Source: Gigaspora rosea (taxonomy: Eukaryota > Glomeromycota > Glomeromycetes > Diversisporales > Gigasporaceae). From it: a stretch of DNA of 64,000 nt. The stretch lies in the NCBI GenBank assembly GCA_003550325.1, contig QKWP01000806.1:84216-148215 (forward strand), written 5' to 3'. Numbering within the stretch: position 1 is the stretch's first letter; each line of letters begins with the position of its first letter. Position numbers and translations under genes: made by a program. This document shows positions 33,302 through 45,830 of the stretch, piece by piece. The notes under the pieces were generated by a model. That model had not been told where the DNA came from and made no database searches. It saw only the letters and a program-made list of their open reading frames with translations.

Positions 33302-34681
33302 ATGTACGTAAAAAGGCTAGGAGGCAACCTTCCAATTCATTGCAACTTTGACAATATACGTCCTGATTTATTTATTCAAGAAACAAGTAAAACTGCAATC
33401 AAATTTTACCAACACAATTTGATGAATTTACTAAACCAGTTGAAACAGCAATTAAATTAATTGAAAATAATTCAGAACTTAATCCTCATGAAAAGAAATT
33501 GCACTTACAGGTTTGTATGGTATTTCAGAAAACATCAAAATCTAACAAGTTGGATGTTTTATGCACATATTGTCAATCTCAGCTTAACTCATAGTATTAC
33601 TGTATAACTTGTGTTCGTCAATATCTTGAAAATGATTCTCTCAATGGGATTCTGGTGAACATGATATTAATAAATTAATTCAAGATTTTCAATTTAAAAA
33701 TTCTCATAATCCAATAAAATTAATTTATTTGCTTTTAGGCATTATTACATTCGACATTGGGATCAAATTTTAGTAGAACAATTGTTCCATATTTTGGAAT
33801 GACAAAAAAGTCCACGCTTTAGGCTTATATGGACGGTGGAGTTTAGATAGTTATTTAGAAAATAAAAGGTTGTCCTAACATTGGAAAAAAATATATTCGA
33901 TACTTTATAATGTTTATACGGCACTTTTAGACATTCGCAACAAAAATATGATTCACAGAGATCTTCATCCTGGAAATATCATACATTCAAAAAATATTTG
34001 GTTTGTATATGATTTAGGTTTATTTGGACCTTCAGACAAGGAAACGTTTTGTCAATTATCTGGAATTGTACCATACGTTGCTCTAGAAGTTCTAGGCGCT
34101 TGAGACTTCAGTGCTTATACCCAACACACTGATATTTATAGTTTAGGAATAATAATGTGGCAACTCACTTCAAGAAAAATCCCGTTTTATAATCATAAAT
34201 ATGATGAAAGACTTTGTAATAAAATTTAGATGTCAAAATCCTCGTCCATCAGTAATTCCCGGTACAAGAAATGATGAAACGTTGTTGGAATTCTGACATC
34301 TTGCTTAGACCAAGTGCGATAGAGTTTAATAGATTTTGTATGCTAAAGTTAAAACAAATACATGATGGATTATTTACTGATCCAGAATTAAATACTTTTG
34401 CTTCCCCACCAATTTTATCAAGTGGATTTGTTAATGAAATGAAAAGTAAATTACTTTGTTTAAATTCTCAACAATCAAAAGATGAATATAATAATGAATT
34501 CAAGGATTCAACCGAAACTAATTTAACAATTAACTCATCTGACGAGGATCATATTGATATAAAAACATGCGTTAATGAACATGACAAAATTATCAATCAA
34601 CTCAATGATTCCTCTGGTCAACCTGGCGACACCGACGATGATTATTTTTCCGAGATACATGATGAAATTGATGTTGAATAA
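33302..34681 (+). pseudogene. Protein kinase pseudogene
   Basis: From the ATG at 33302 an N-terminal region gives ETAIKLIENNSELNPHEKKL, then a paired-cysteine motif CTYCQSQLNS...YYCITC as in many Glomeromycotina kinases. The catalytic region shows MIHRDLHPGNI (HRD loop), YDLGLFGP (DLG for DFG) and GIVPYVALEV (ALE for APE), then TDIYSLGIIMWQLTS. I find no glycine-rich loop or VAIK lysine, so the N-lobe is deleted or badly decayed. In-frame stops occur after S in the cysteine region, after LGA and after NKI. The last ORF (34271-34681) carries the C-terminal helix (MMKRCWNSDILLRPSAIEFN) and an acidic tail rich in D, E, S and N. Confidence 0.75.
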
Positions 34682-34720
34682 TAATATTTTGTATTCAGTT
34701 AAGCGTTTAAATGGTTAGAA

Positions 34721-34793
34721 GTTTTAATTAATTAAATTCAGAATTTAATGGCAAAAAGTTTAATTAATTAAATTCAGAATTTAATGGCAAAAA
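34721..34793. repeat. Two tandem copies of a ~37-bp unit
   Basis: GTTTTAATTAATTAAATTCA, then GAATTTAATGGCAAAAA, occurs twice in direct succession just downstream of the kinase pseudogene, the copies differing by one base in a T run. A recent small duplication. Confidence 0.8.
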
Positions 34794-36693
34794 TAAGTTA
34801 AAATTGGATTCACGTTATAGTGTTGACTTATATAAAATTTTGTTGTTAATTCATAAATTAAAATTCTTCGAATCCATTTAAGTTCTGTTCTAGCTTACTT
34901 ATTTATTTATACGTAATAAGAATTTTTGACCTTTGATTTTTTTTTTTTTTTTTATCTAATAGATTTAAATGACGAACAAGGTTTGATTGATTTAGAAGAG
35001 TTAGCATGAAATAGTATTGATTTTCAATCTACATTTCTTAGTTATCATTTCATTATAGAATTCTATTTTTTTTTTCTCGATTATTATACTATTCAAACTA
35101 GTCTATTTTTATTTTTTTGTTATTGATAAAAAAAATAGCAAAGTAGCAACTATTGTTGCCAAATGCTATTAATCGAAACATATAAAGTTAATAAAACTCC
35201 TTATTTTACCGTTTTATAATTAATTAAAGTCAGCATTGGCCATTTTAGGTCATATAAAATTTTATATAATCAAAATTCGAAAGATTGAAAAGGTGGCTAA
35301 GTCATTAATGTACATATTGGTGAGTTGATAATCACATGTGTAATCCTGATAACAACAGGAAAATCCTGAATATGTTAGAAGTTAACTAGAATTCGATGGA
35401 GTACGTACAGTACGTACGTATCTATTCAAGAATTTATAATAAATACTAACGTATCCAAATTTGATAATACAAGTAGAAATAAAGCGGAGGATCAATGGGT
35501 TGGCCGACAGTAGCCCTCCATAAGGTGAATCAGTTTCGCACTTTGCCATACCCTCCCTTAGTAGAATCCTGCCATTTTGCAAATCCTTCATATTTACGGC
35601 CGGTGTGAAAGAGTAGATCGTGGCTTGGACAAATTTTCCATATATGGTAGTTTGAATAGCAAATTTAGCGCAAATGTTAGTATTAATTTTAGTGAATTTA
35701 TTTATAATGAATTAACTAGTAGAATTTTGCGTAATCTTGTAAAATTGTTTTCATGTAATTTGTATGAAATGTGATCATATTTCATATGATTCCATATGAT
35801 TGCTGAATCATATGTGCATCGATTTGATCAGTAAACCTTATACAGAGTCTACTGTAGTTTAGCTAAGTTTTTCAGTTTTGGTCTATATATCACATGTGAA
35901 ATTTACATGAAATCCAAATTACTGAAACTTGCGTAAAATTACATGACTGTATTCTAAGTTTGTAATTTTCATAACGCAACGCAACCTTAATGTGAAGCCG
36001 TAGGCTGATGTTATGTATCGTTAATTTGACCGTAAAGCTTCTTATTACGGTTAATGCTATAATTCACTTTTACATAAATTGCACTGATGTATGCTTATAT
36101 CTCTTTAAAGAGATTTAATTAAGCTTTAGTATCTAGCATCCAATAATTATTTCACGTACCAATACGTATTACTGTATTAATCTCGGCATCTAATTCGCCT
36201 TCACATGACTATTTACCATTCAAAATTTTCTTTTTGTAGAGTTTCTCCGTGTCGATTTTTGTTGGGTTATTCGTCGTTTTCAGTGGGGTTTTCATTTATT
36301 TTCGGTGATTTCTTCATCAGTGTTTTCTTCGTATTTCAGTATGTTTTTTCGTCAGATTTTGGTGTGTTCTCATCACTTTCTTGTCAAATATTCGGTGCTT
36401 TCTTTCGTCGAGTTTTGCTAGTGTTTGCTAAATGTTTGGCGGGATTTTTTCGTTTCGACACTTTTTTTTTTTTTTTTTGGTTGACTTTGATATATTTTTC
36501 GTTGCATTTTTGCATTTTTTTTTTTTAGCGAGTTTTTTAATAAATCTTTGGAATGTTGCATTCTTTTTTTTTTTTTTAATAAAAAAAAACTTTAAATTAA
36601 CTTTAATAATAAAAAGGCTGCAATGAAAGCATTTATACAATAAAAGGCTGCTATGATATAAAATTGGTTTACTAAGTTGATCTTATTTTTTTG
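34794..36693. other. Intergenic, with T-rich TCG-repeat tract
   Basis: Mostly AT-rich with no confirmed gene. At 35382-35591 a short minus-strand ORF (NGRILLREGMAKCETDSPYG) stands in less biased DNA but is not recognised. At 36200-36580 the plus strand is T-rich with repeated TTTTTCGT/TTTCGTC words and long T runs; ORFs there follow the composition. Confidence 0.35.
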
Positions 36694-36845
36694 AAATTTT
36701 GAGTAAAGGTTTCTCAACAATCTCATAATCAATTTTGATAAAAAATTTTTTTTTTATTTGAATTCTATATAATTATAGAATTTAAATAAAAAAACAACCA
36801 TAAAATTTGGTTTGGTAATTGTTGAGAAACCTTCGCTCAAAGTTT
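36694..36845. repeat. Solitary hairpin related to the array at 9.1-10.0 kb
   Basis: TTGAGTAAAGGTTTCTCAAC at the left pairs with GTTGAGAAACCTTCGCTCAA at the right, and the centre ATTTGAATTCTATATAATTA then TAGAATTTAAAT is a second palindrome. The words CTTCGCTCAAAGTTT and ATTTGAATT(C/A)TA also occur in the hairpin units inside the nested transposon at 8004-10249. Confidence 0.7.
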
Positions 36846-37525
36846 AAAATTATCCTATAAATCATAATCCCGAAGGGAACACAATTCGCAATATGGTATG
36901 ATCGTAATGCGATTTGCGACATATAGTGCCTTCATTATAATTCGGAAAGATAATTCCAAAAGATTCTAAAAATATTCCAAAGGATGGAATCATTATAATT
37001 CCGATATACGAACATGCTAGAAATTTGAATATTCTATGAAATATTCATCAATTTTTTTGACCGATATCCGAATATTTAAAAACTTGCACAAATAAATACC
37101 TGGCTGATAATTTTAGCCGTATCAGACTTCGATTCACAAATTAAAATAAAACCAGGCTAAAATGAAATTTTGGATCTCATTTATTAAAGATAAAGAAAAT
37201 CCTAGATAAAGCTATCAATTAAAACTTCTATGGTTTTTTTTTTGTTTTAAATTATGGCGTGTTATATTTAAGGATCTGAATCCAATAACTAGATCCCTTC
37301 CTCCCACATAAGACGATTCTGATTGGTCGATTTTTAAAAAAATTTACGTTCCTACGTATATAGGATCACCTGCAGTAAAATGGTCAAATGCCATTTTTGA
37401 GAAAATTCCTGTTTTGCTGCGGGTGGCCCCATAACTTATTATTAGAGAAATGCAGTGTCAAAGTTGTGCATACGCATATGCATATAAACAATGCTATTTA
37501 AAAAGAATGGCGTACAGTATTGTTT
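36846..37525. other. Upstream region of the Sel1 gene, nothing recognised
   Basis: No ORF or repeat was identified. It may contain the promoter and a first exon of the Sel1 gene, since the Sel1 frame opens at about 37526 without a clear start codon. Confidence 0.3.
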
Positions 37526-38842
37526 AATCCTTTCAATTTTATCATATAAAGAATCAAGAAAAAGCAACTAACTTTTATAATCTTGGATATATTTTTCATC
37601 ATGGTATTGGAGTTACAAAGGATGAGCTTTTAGCATTTAATTATTATCAAAATGCTGAGATACTTGGTCATGATCTCGAACATTTGAAGTCGGCTATTGC
37701 TATCATCATGGAATCGGTGTTAACAAAGACGAATATAAAGCCTTCGAATACTATCAAAAATCTGCTGACATGGGTGTTTCTGAAGGAATTTTTCAAATTG
37801 GTCAATGTTATTATTACGGAATAGGAACTGTGAAAGATGATCATAAATATTTCATATATAGTGAAATAGCTTCAAGAATGGGTCATAGCGCTGGAATACG
37901 TAATGTTGGACGTTGTTATGATGAAGGAATTGGAGTTGAAGAGGATGAACATAAAGCATTCATTTATTATCAAAAATCTGCAGAGATGGGGGATGCTAAA
38001 GGAACAAATAACGTCGGAGAATGTTATGAACATGGAATTGGAGTTGAAAAGGATGAGCATAAAGCATTCATTTATTATCAAGAATCTGCAGAGATGGGGA
38101 TGCTACTGCAATAAATAACGTTGGATGTTGTTATGATGAAGGAATTGGAGTTGAAAAGGATGAACATAAAGCATTCATTTATTATCAAAAATCTGCAGAG
38201 ATGGGGAATGCTACTGCAATAAATAACGTTGGATGTTGTTATGATGAAGGGATTGGAGTTCGAAAAGATGAACATAAGGCATTCATTTATTATCAAAATT
38301 CTGCAGAGTTGGGGAATGCTACTGCAATAAATCAAGTTGGATATTGTTATGACAATGGAATTGGTGTTGAAAAGGATGAGCATAAGGCATTAATTTATTA
38401 TCAAAAATCTGCAGAGATGGGTAATGCTTCTGGAATAAATAACGCTGGAGATTGTTATCGAAATGGAATTGGAGTTGAAAAGGATGAACGTAAGGCATTC
38501 TTTTATTATCAAAAATCTGCAGAGATGGGAAATGATGCTGGAATATATAATGTTGGATATTGTTATGATTATGGAATTGGAGTTGAAAAGGATGAACATA
38601 AGGCTTTCATTTATTATCAAAAATTAGCAGAAATGGGGACTTCTAGAGGAATATATCATGTTGGATATTGTTATAGAAATGGGGTTGGTGTTGAAAAGGA
38701 TAACCACAAAGCATTCGAATACTATCTAAAAGCTGCTGATATAGGCGATGCTGTTGGAATTCAGGTAGTCGCATTTTGTTATCGAAACGGAATCGGAATT
38801 GAAAGAGATATACAAAAAGCCAATTATTGGTTTCGAAGGTAA
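37526..38842 (+). CDS. Sel1-repeat protein, twelve repeats, two frame breaks
   Basis: Twelve consecutive 36-residue Sel1 repeats with the pattern GIGVEKDEHKAFIYYQKSAE then MGNA and a VG.CY strand. Sel1 repeats are TPR-like helix pairs that scaffold protein complexes; in these fungi they are often attached to kinases. Repeats 4-10 are nearly identical in DNA, pointing to recent duplication. The frame breaks twice by a single base: near 37685 (CATTTGAAG where CATTTTGAAG restores GYCYHHGIG) and at 38099 (GGGGATGCT where sister repeats have GGGGAATGCT). The last repeat ends ...YWFRR at 38839, exactly at a GT donor. No start codon is clear, so an upstream exon is likely. A kinase follows 210 bp downstream on the same strand. 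Confidence 0.8.
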
Positions 38843-39000
38843 AAAATAATTTGTTTAATTTACAATTGTATGTGTATTTATTTTTAACAAATAATATTTA
38901 TGTATGATTAGAATGAAGAATTTGACGATAGGTAATTTATATTATTGATTTAACTACTATTATTTCATAATCTCAAATCTATGATATATATTTTTTGTAG
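38839..39000 (+). other. Possible intron joining Sel1 repeats to kinase
   Basis: GTAAAA directly follows the last Sel1 codon and TTTTTTGTAG precedes the open frame leading into the kinase (AYDCASRRSEVDDDLKNMLI). Joining these sites leaves the frame off by one base: two bases left over on each side. Either the splice sites are slightly different, another single-base error exists, or these are two genes. The size (about 160 bp) suits introns of these fungi. Confidence 0.45.
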
Positions 39001-40066
39001 TCGCATACGATTGCGCGTCTAGAAGGTCTGAAGTTGACGATGATTTAAAAAATATGTTGATCGAAAATAAATATCAATTATCTTGGATTCCATATAGTGA
39101 ATTTAGTGATGTTGAAAAAATAGGAAAAGGCGGATTCGCAACTGTATATTGTGCCAGTTGGATTGATAAAAGTTTGAATTTGCGTACAGATGTCGCACTT
39201 AAAGTGCTCGATTTAGAAAATCGAATAGAATTTATAAAAGAATTAAAAATATTTTGTGAAATTGGCGATATATATCCGTCATTTTTAAAATGTTATGGAA
39301 TTACAAAAAATAATGGGTGTTATGCTCTTATTTTAGAATATGCTTTGATGAATTCTTTAAGTAAAAATCTAGTCAAAGTAACTCGAATGGATTGGAAGAA
39401 AAAGCTAAATTTATTACAATGTATAACTTATGATCTTGATATGATTCACTTTCAAGAATATATTCATCGAGATTTGCATAGTGGCAACATCTTACAGCAT
39501 GATATAGATAACGCATATATTGCAGATTTGGGACTCACATCCACAAAATGCAAAACAGGGATTTGCGGAGTCTTACCTTACATCGCTCCTGAGTTTTAAA
39601 AGGAAACCCTTTCGCACAAGCATCAGATATTTATAGTTTTGGTGTTATTATGGCTGAAATAACAACCGGACAAAGACCTTTTGATGGTCGTCCATTCGAT
39701 CTTGGCCTCTCAATAGATATATGCGAAGGATTACGACCAAATTTGGCTTTTGGAACTCCCGATTGCTACGTTGAATTGGCCAAAAAATGCATGTATTCTG
39801 ATCCGCAAAAACGACCTACAGCTTCTGATAGATTCGGTAAATGGATTACTTACATTAATGATCCTTCTATCATACAGGATAACGAAATCAAGATAATTAA
39901 AAAGCAATTCTTGGATGCTGATGAAATAGTCAAAAAATTACCAATTGTCACGCAAAAACACCAAGACCACATGTATACTTCGAAACCCATCAACACATGT
40001 GAAATAACCGCACATTTATCAAAATTGGCTGGTAGCCAACCATTTAATAGCATGGAAATTCCCTGA
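39001..40066 (+). CDS. TKL-like protein kinase, one frame break
   Basis: The catalytic domain starts at SWIPYSEFSDVEKIGKGGFA (glycine-rich loop GKGGFATV). VALKVL holds the ATP-binding lysine. YIHRDLHSGNI is the catalytic loop, IADLGL the DFG-equivalent (DLG), and GVLPYIAPEF the APE box. After a frame break at about 39595 (GAGTTTTAAAAGG, one T short of reading FLKG) it continues SDIYSFGVIMAEITTGQRPF and ends with a polar tail at 40063. The open frame begins at 39001, with an ATG at 39054. DLG and HRDLH(S/P)GN are typical of kinases expanded in Glomeromycotina. All catalytic residues are present, so it is probably active if the frame break is a sequence error. It would act on cytosolic Ser/Thr/Tyr targets; the substrate is unknown. 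Confidence 0.8.
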
Positions 40067-42218
40067 TTTTTTCTTTTTTTTATTCAATAACGGCAATCTA
40101 ATATTGAATTCATATAGAATATCAATATAAAATCAAAAGAATCAATGCTCTCTACGTTAAATTATATATGTATTAATGTTTTAATTTTGTTGCTTAATTA
40201 CTATTAAAACTAATTACATTGTAATTGTAGTAAATTTAATATTTTTTAATACTACATTATTGATGATACGATTTCGAGGTAATAAAAGCATACAGTATAA
40301 AATCTATGAATTCAATGCTTTCCACATTAATTATGTATTTGATTATAAGACTAAAGGGTTGGTAAAATAACATGACAATAGCTTATGTTTTTTTATATCA
40401 GGAAAAGCTTTGGAATTTATATTTTGTCCTTTTTAAGAGAATTAATTAATTTCGGAAAGTTGATTTATTAAACATGATAATTTGTATTTTCTATAATTCG
40501 ATGCTATTTAATTTTACGTTCTTTTTCAAATCTGTTTGCAATTACCGATTCAGTAATAAAGTTTATAATAGTATTTTTATTTACTAACAAAAAAAAATTA
40601 AGTAAGCTCTCATCTCAAAAACTTTGCCATTCAAAAATAAAAAAATAAAGTGATTAATGAAAGTACGAAAATAAATTACTTATTAGCGAAGCTATATTTA
40701 CTCTTTATTTATTATATTTTGAATGGCAATTTATTTTAATTCTATTTTATTTTCAGTATCACCGATATTATTCGAAATGCAACATAACTTTTAGTCTATA
40801 TAATTAATGAACAATAATATTCATACTTTACATATTAACAACCTAAATATATGCTTATTAATTTTAATATTTAATTCTCTATTATTAATATACGTAAGAT
40901 ATAAGCATTAATACAAACTTATTGTAATATAATAGTTAAAAGGCATATATAATATATTAAGTTTTTAAAGTTTTTACCTTAAATGAATGTCTATAAATTG
41001 TAATTTATTCATTTTAAGTGAAGTTCTTTGGATGTGGATTATTATTGATTATTCTTGTGCAACAAGTATATATGTTTTTTTGAGCTAGAAATGCCTTTAC
41101 TATCAATTTTTATTGGCAACACTATATTCGCCAGCAAGTACTAAAATTTATCCGACAGGTCCTATGTGCGCAATGGACGTTTTTTGTATATATTATTCGA
41201 TCACTTTCTAATCATGTGATAATTCAATATTCTGATTTTATTTCTTTTTGCGTAACTCATAAAATTCATATTAGTGAAAGTTAAGGAAAAAAAGATTTAG
41301 CGAAGGAAAAAAGTAAAAAAAAAAGTTAAATGAAAAAAATGATGAGCGAAAGTTGAAAAGTAAGCGAGCGTAAAAAAGAGTAAAAGTGATTCTAATGATT
41401 AGAAAGACCGAATAATATATACGAAAAACGACAGTGCTTACGTCGGACCTTACGGATAAAAATGTTATCAGTTAAGTTGTAATGAAAACTGATTATTCGT
41501 AGGGAACAATATAAATGACGTGGCAAAGCCACGTGATTTATATAGTAACCTAGCGATAAATCAGTTATCATCCACAACCTAACCAATAACAAGTACGTAT
41601 AAATTACCCGAACAATTTATTTGCATCAGTCAGTCAGACGAGAATCGTCCTACAAGCTATGACTTTAATAGTACCTTCCTTAGATTATAACCATGTTTCA
41701 GTAGAGTGGCCGAAAGGCTTTCACTTCTCTTCCTTTAGCTCCAGCCAAAAAATATAGTTTAATACAACCTGATAGACTTTGCAAAGATTCATATATTTTT
41801 TCAGTAAAATTTTAAAAAGTTTTTACTCAAGTTTAAAATATTTAATCCGACGAGACTGTTTGCATCATTACTCACATTACTCAGATTACTATAGAAGGTT
41901 TTATTATTATTAAAAGCCTAGTCATACCGTTGTTCAAAAGAATTTTTATTATTCAAAATGAATGCTAAATCGATTAATTAATTTTTACTTAAAAAAAATA
42001 AAACATCGCAAGTATGAATATATTATTAACATTAACAAATAGTTATAAATAAATAAATGCAAATGACGATAATTTGATGAGATGAAATTTAAACAAACAA
42101 TATTTTAAACCTTCCATTTATTCATAAAATCTATTTTAACACTAAAAAAGATATGAACACATATATATATTTTAACAGGAAATCAAATGGATTAGATCTA
42201 ATATTAGCAATGTCAGGG
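40067..42218. other. Long AT-rich intergenic region
   Basis: No gene recognised. A purine-rich stretch (AAAGTTAAGG, AGCGAAGG, GAGCGAAAG words) lies at 41275-41390. The words ACGAAAAACGACAGT at about 41420 and ACAAAAAACGACAGT at about 47432 are nearly the same, the second followed by CTAACCCT; their meaning is unclear. Confidence 0.4.
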
Positions 42219-44436
42219 TTAAACCTTTAATTTTATTAGCTTTAATAGAATCATTATTAGATTCATTAATTTTAGCTTTAATAGAATCATTATTAGATTC
42301 ATTAATTTATCTAACAATTTATAAACCTTCGCTCGAGTTTCAAGTGCAAATACATTGTTTGGCTGAATATCTAAGGACTTATTTAAATCTGCGAGGGAAT
42401 TATCAAATTGATTAAGTTGTAAATAAACATTTCCGCGAAATCTAATGATTGATGCGTCATCTGGTTTCTTTTCCAATGCATTACTCAAATTACGAATAAA
42501 TTTGTCAAATTGTCCCAACATGAAATATGTTTCTCCACGAATTTTTAGTGATAGCACATGATTAGGATCTTTTTTTAACACTGTATTCAGGTCTTCAAGT
42601 TTTTCATCAAAACGTTTTAATATTCGGTACGTATCTCCTCTGAGTGCCAATATTTTCAAGCTATTTGGATCTAATTTCAACATTGCTTGTAATTGTGCAA
42701 GAGAATTTTCATGATGACTCATTTTATAATATTCATTTCCATAAGTTTTTATTATTTTTGATGAATTCTTGATTCATTAGTTTGATTCATCCTACTTAGT
42801 GTCACTACGTAGTTTTCGTCTAAAAGTTCATGTGTAGGATCAAGTTCTCGTCTCTAAATTAATGTAAGTGGATCCTCGATTAATCAATGCTTTAATATAT
42901 TATCTGGTCTAATTTCTAATGCTTTATTAAAATCACAATTGCTTCTTCATATCTTTTCAGTTGACTGTAGGTACTTCCTCGACTAGTTAAAGCTTCATGA
43001 TTTTCTAATGATCTATTTAAAGCATCAAGTATGACACATCTCTCCTTGATTGGCTAATGAAGGACTATCATTATTATTCATAATTTCCATTGCATTTTTT
43101 ATATCATCTCTTTCTTTATCGTGCTCATTTAATGTTCTCTCTATTATTATTATTTGACGCATTGTATTATATGAATCTATTTTTAAAACTTTATTTGCTT
43201 CAGAAATTACCTTGTTATATCGACCCTTGGCATTATAATGAAGGCCTAACTTTGTTTTAACGGCTACATGATTAGGATCAAGTTTTACAGCTTTCTTTAA
43301 ATCAGCTTCAACTTTATCATGAAATTTCATACTATTATAAGCAGCTTCTCGATTAGACAAAGCAGCTACGTTATTCTGTTCAATTTCTAATGCTCTAGTT
43401 GAATCTGCTATTGAATCATCATATTTTCCCATAGAGATATAAGTACAGCTTCGAGAATTAAAAATATTAATATTATCTGGTTCTAATTCTAATGCTTTAT
43501 CAAAATTATTAAGAGAATCTTGATAACGCCCTAAACTACGATAAGTTTTTCCTTGATTAATCAAAGCTGCAACATAGTTAGGTTCAATTTCTAAAACTTT
43601 ATTTAAATATTTAAGAGCTTTATCGTAAATTTTATCAAATTATAATAATATCCTCGGTTTATCAAAGTCATCACATTATTTGGATCGATTTTTCTAAAGC
43701 TTTACTAATGTCATCAATTGCTTCCCTATGTTTGCTCATAGAAGAGAGAGTAAAACTTTGATTAATCCAAAGGTTTATATTATTTGGCTCAATTTTTAAA
43801 GCTTATTCAAATATCAAGAGCTTTATCATGAGATTTTATCATATTATAAAAATATGTGTTTTCTGGATCGATTTCTAATGCTATATTTACATTATCAATT
43901 GCTTCCTTATATTGGCACATAGAACCGAAAGTAAGCTTCGTCCGATCCAAAGATTTATATTATTTGGTTCAAAGTTACATTATTCGGCTCAGCTTTTATC
44001 ACTTTATCGAAATCTTTTAACGCTTCTTCATAATATTCAGTGCAAAAAATTAACTCCACGATAAACTAATAAAGTTGCGTTATCTGGTTCAATTTCTATA
44101 GCGCTGCTTAATGCTAAGATAGCATTTGAATACCCCTTGCTCAGTATATTCTAATCCTTCATAAACTAATGTTGTATGACTAAGTATCAGTATTTTGATT
44201 TAATAAATCGTCACTATCAACAATTTGTTTATTGTGACTATCATTAATTGCAATATCTTGAGCAAAATTTTCTTCATTATAATTTTGTGAAATATCACTG
44301 CTTTCAGCAAGTGTTTCTTCATAACATGCTAGCTTACGGTATTTTTCTACAGCATTGATCAGATCTTCGAAATTCTCAACACCATTTTCAAAGCTTAATG
44401 TAATTTTTCCACTGCTTCACTATACTTTTTCGCCAT
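42219..44436 (-). pseudogene. TPR-repeat protein gene with many frame breaks
   Basis: On the minus strand an ATG at 44436 starts MAKKYSEAVEKLH, and a polar region follows (NAVEKYRKLACYEETLAESS). From about 44140 downward are roughly 15-18 tetratricopeptide repeats of 34 residues, e.g. GRYQDSLNNFDKALELEPDN and LNQFDNSLADLNKSLDIQPN. Two long open stretches survive (43564-43025, 179 codons; 42722-42219, 167 codons), separated by frameshifts. The 3-prime end contains an exact tandem duplication of a 36-bp unit (42236-42307) repeating KLMNLIMILLKL. TPRs form helical solenoids that bind partner proteins. The number of breaks favours a pseudogene; some may be sequence errors. No catalytic domain is attached. 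Confidence 0.75.
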
Positions 44437-44953
44437 TTCGCCTAATAAAGTTGCAGAATAAATAATTAAAAGCAAACACATAAGATACAGCAAAAATATA
44501 ATCAAACTATAATTGTTGGATTAGTAAAAGCCCTTTAGGCATAATCTAACAACTATAATAGCTATTGAAGTTTGCATAGGAGATGTTTAACCCTATTGTA
44601 CTTTAATAAACTAATAAATTACAATATTTACCTGTCAATAAATTTATTAAAATGAACGAAATATATACTGTATGTATATATATATGAATTAAAAAAAAAT
44701 ATGTAGCAGTTTTTTCATTTCAACTCGTAAAATGAAATTAGAATGCCTACATGACAGAACCTCCTGTACTGGTTGAATTGTTTGAATTTTTTGAGTTGAT
44801 TGAGCTGGTTTAATTGTTTGAGTTGGTTGAGCAGGTTTGATTTTTTTAAACCGAAAGAAAATGAAAAAAGTCGAGTAATTAAAATGCGTCTAATCAATAA
44901 ATTTTTAATTTCAATTCTTCAAAACGTGCTTTTTTATTAAGAAATTGTTATAA
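44437..44953. repeat. Spacer with short GAGTTGGTT-type repeat
   Basis: At 44768-44850 degenerate units such as GAGTTGATT, GAGCTGGTTTAATTGTTT and GAGTTGGTTGAGCAGGTTT recur with a 15- or 30-bp rhythm; on the minus strand they encode QLNQLNQLKK-like sequence. Probably a microsatellite-like remnant. Nothing else is seen. Confidence 0.5.
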
Positions 44954-45209
44954 GGCCACGCAAAGTTGATTTTTCGTTTTGCATTACATGGATTTCAAAA
45001 TTCGGGACGGATGGACGGATTTTTTTTTAATTTTTCATTTTACACAAGGAATCAAAAATCGGGCCAGCAGTCATATTTTCCTGTCAGTCCTATCGGACAA
45101 TTACAGGAAATTAAGGTTCCATCAGGTGACACTGGATAAAAAAAAAAATTGAAAAATTGAAATATGAGACGGCGGATAATGCAAACCGAAAAATCAACTT
45201 TGCGTGACC
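44954..45209. mobile_element. Harbinger/Tourist-like MITE, copy 2
   Basis: GGCCACGCAAAGTTGATTTT, then TCGTTTTGCAT, pairs with ATGCAAACCGAAAAATCAAC, then TTTGCGTGACC. TAA flanks both ends (44951-44953, 45210-45212). Length 256 bp, no ORF. Same family as the copy at 31741, with which it also shares the interior words TTACAGGAAATTAAGG-like and TCAGGTGACAC-like. Confidence 0.8.
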
Positions 45210-45830
45210 TAAAACAAATTCTTTAAACCAAAATACAGTACTTTAAAAAAAATAAATAAGACCCAACACATAATACGAGCTAATAACATAACATTGTTTT
45301 ACAATAATATCTAATTAAATAATTGAAACAATTAATTAGTGACGAAATCATTGTAATTAATTGCAATTTCCTTTCACTATACTGCGTAGAGTGCTGCCCG
45401 GTGTAATCCGATTTTGTTAAACATCGAAAGATCAAAAATTACATGTATTTTACTATAATTGGTCCCAAGCTACTATTGGTCATGAGTAGTGATATGCCAT
45501 TTATATGATATCAGAATTTTTTTTTAGCGTACAGTATGTACAGTACATATCTGATATAGTACATATAGTCGTATAGTGTGTATAGCATGTGTAATGCGCA
45601 TGGTATACATATCAGATATGATATACAAACCATCTATAAACAAAATGCGATTTCATAAGTAAAAATTTGAGATATGAATCGTTTTATCAAAAATTTTTTG
45701 CGTAATATATTAATATATTCATCACTAGTCATGACTAAATCGTATTCTAATTGGATAAAATCGACGATCTTTAATAACGTGATGCATCTATAGCGCAACA
45801 TAAAAATTAAAAAAACAATCGCTTATTTAA
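45210..45830. other. Intergenic, with GTACATA-type palindromes
   Basis: At 45525-45630 short words GTACAGTA, CAGTACATAT, CTGATATAGTACATA and ATCAGATATGATATAC form overlapping dyads. No gene recognised. Confidence 0.35.

Noticed and set aside
36205-36640. Phenylalanine-rich ORFs on plus and lysine-rich ORFs on minus
   Set aside because: They follow T runs and TTTTTCGT repeats; no domain, and frames on both strands overlap.
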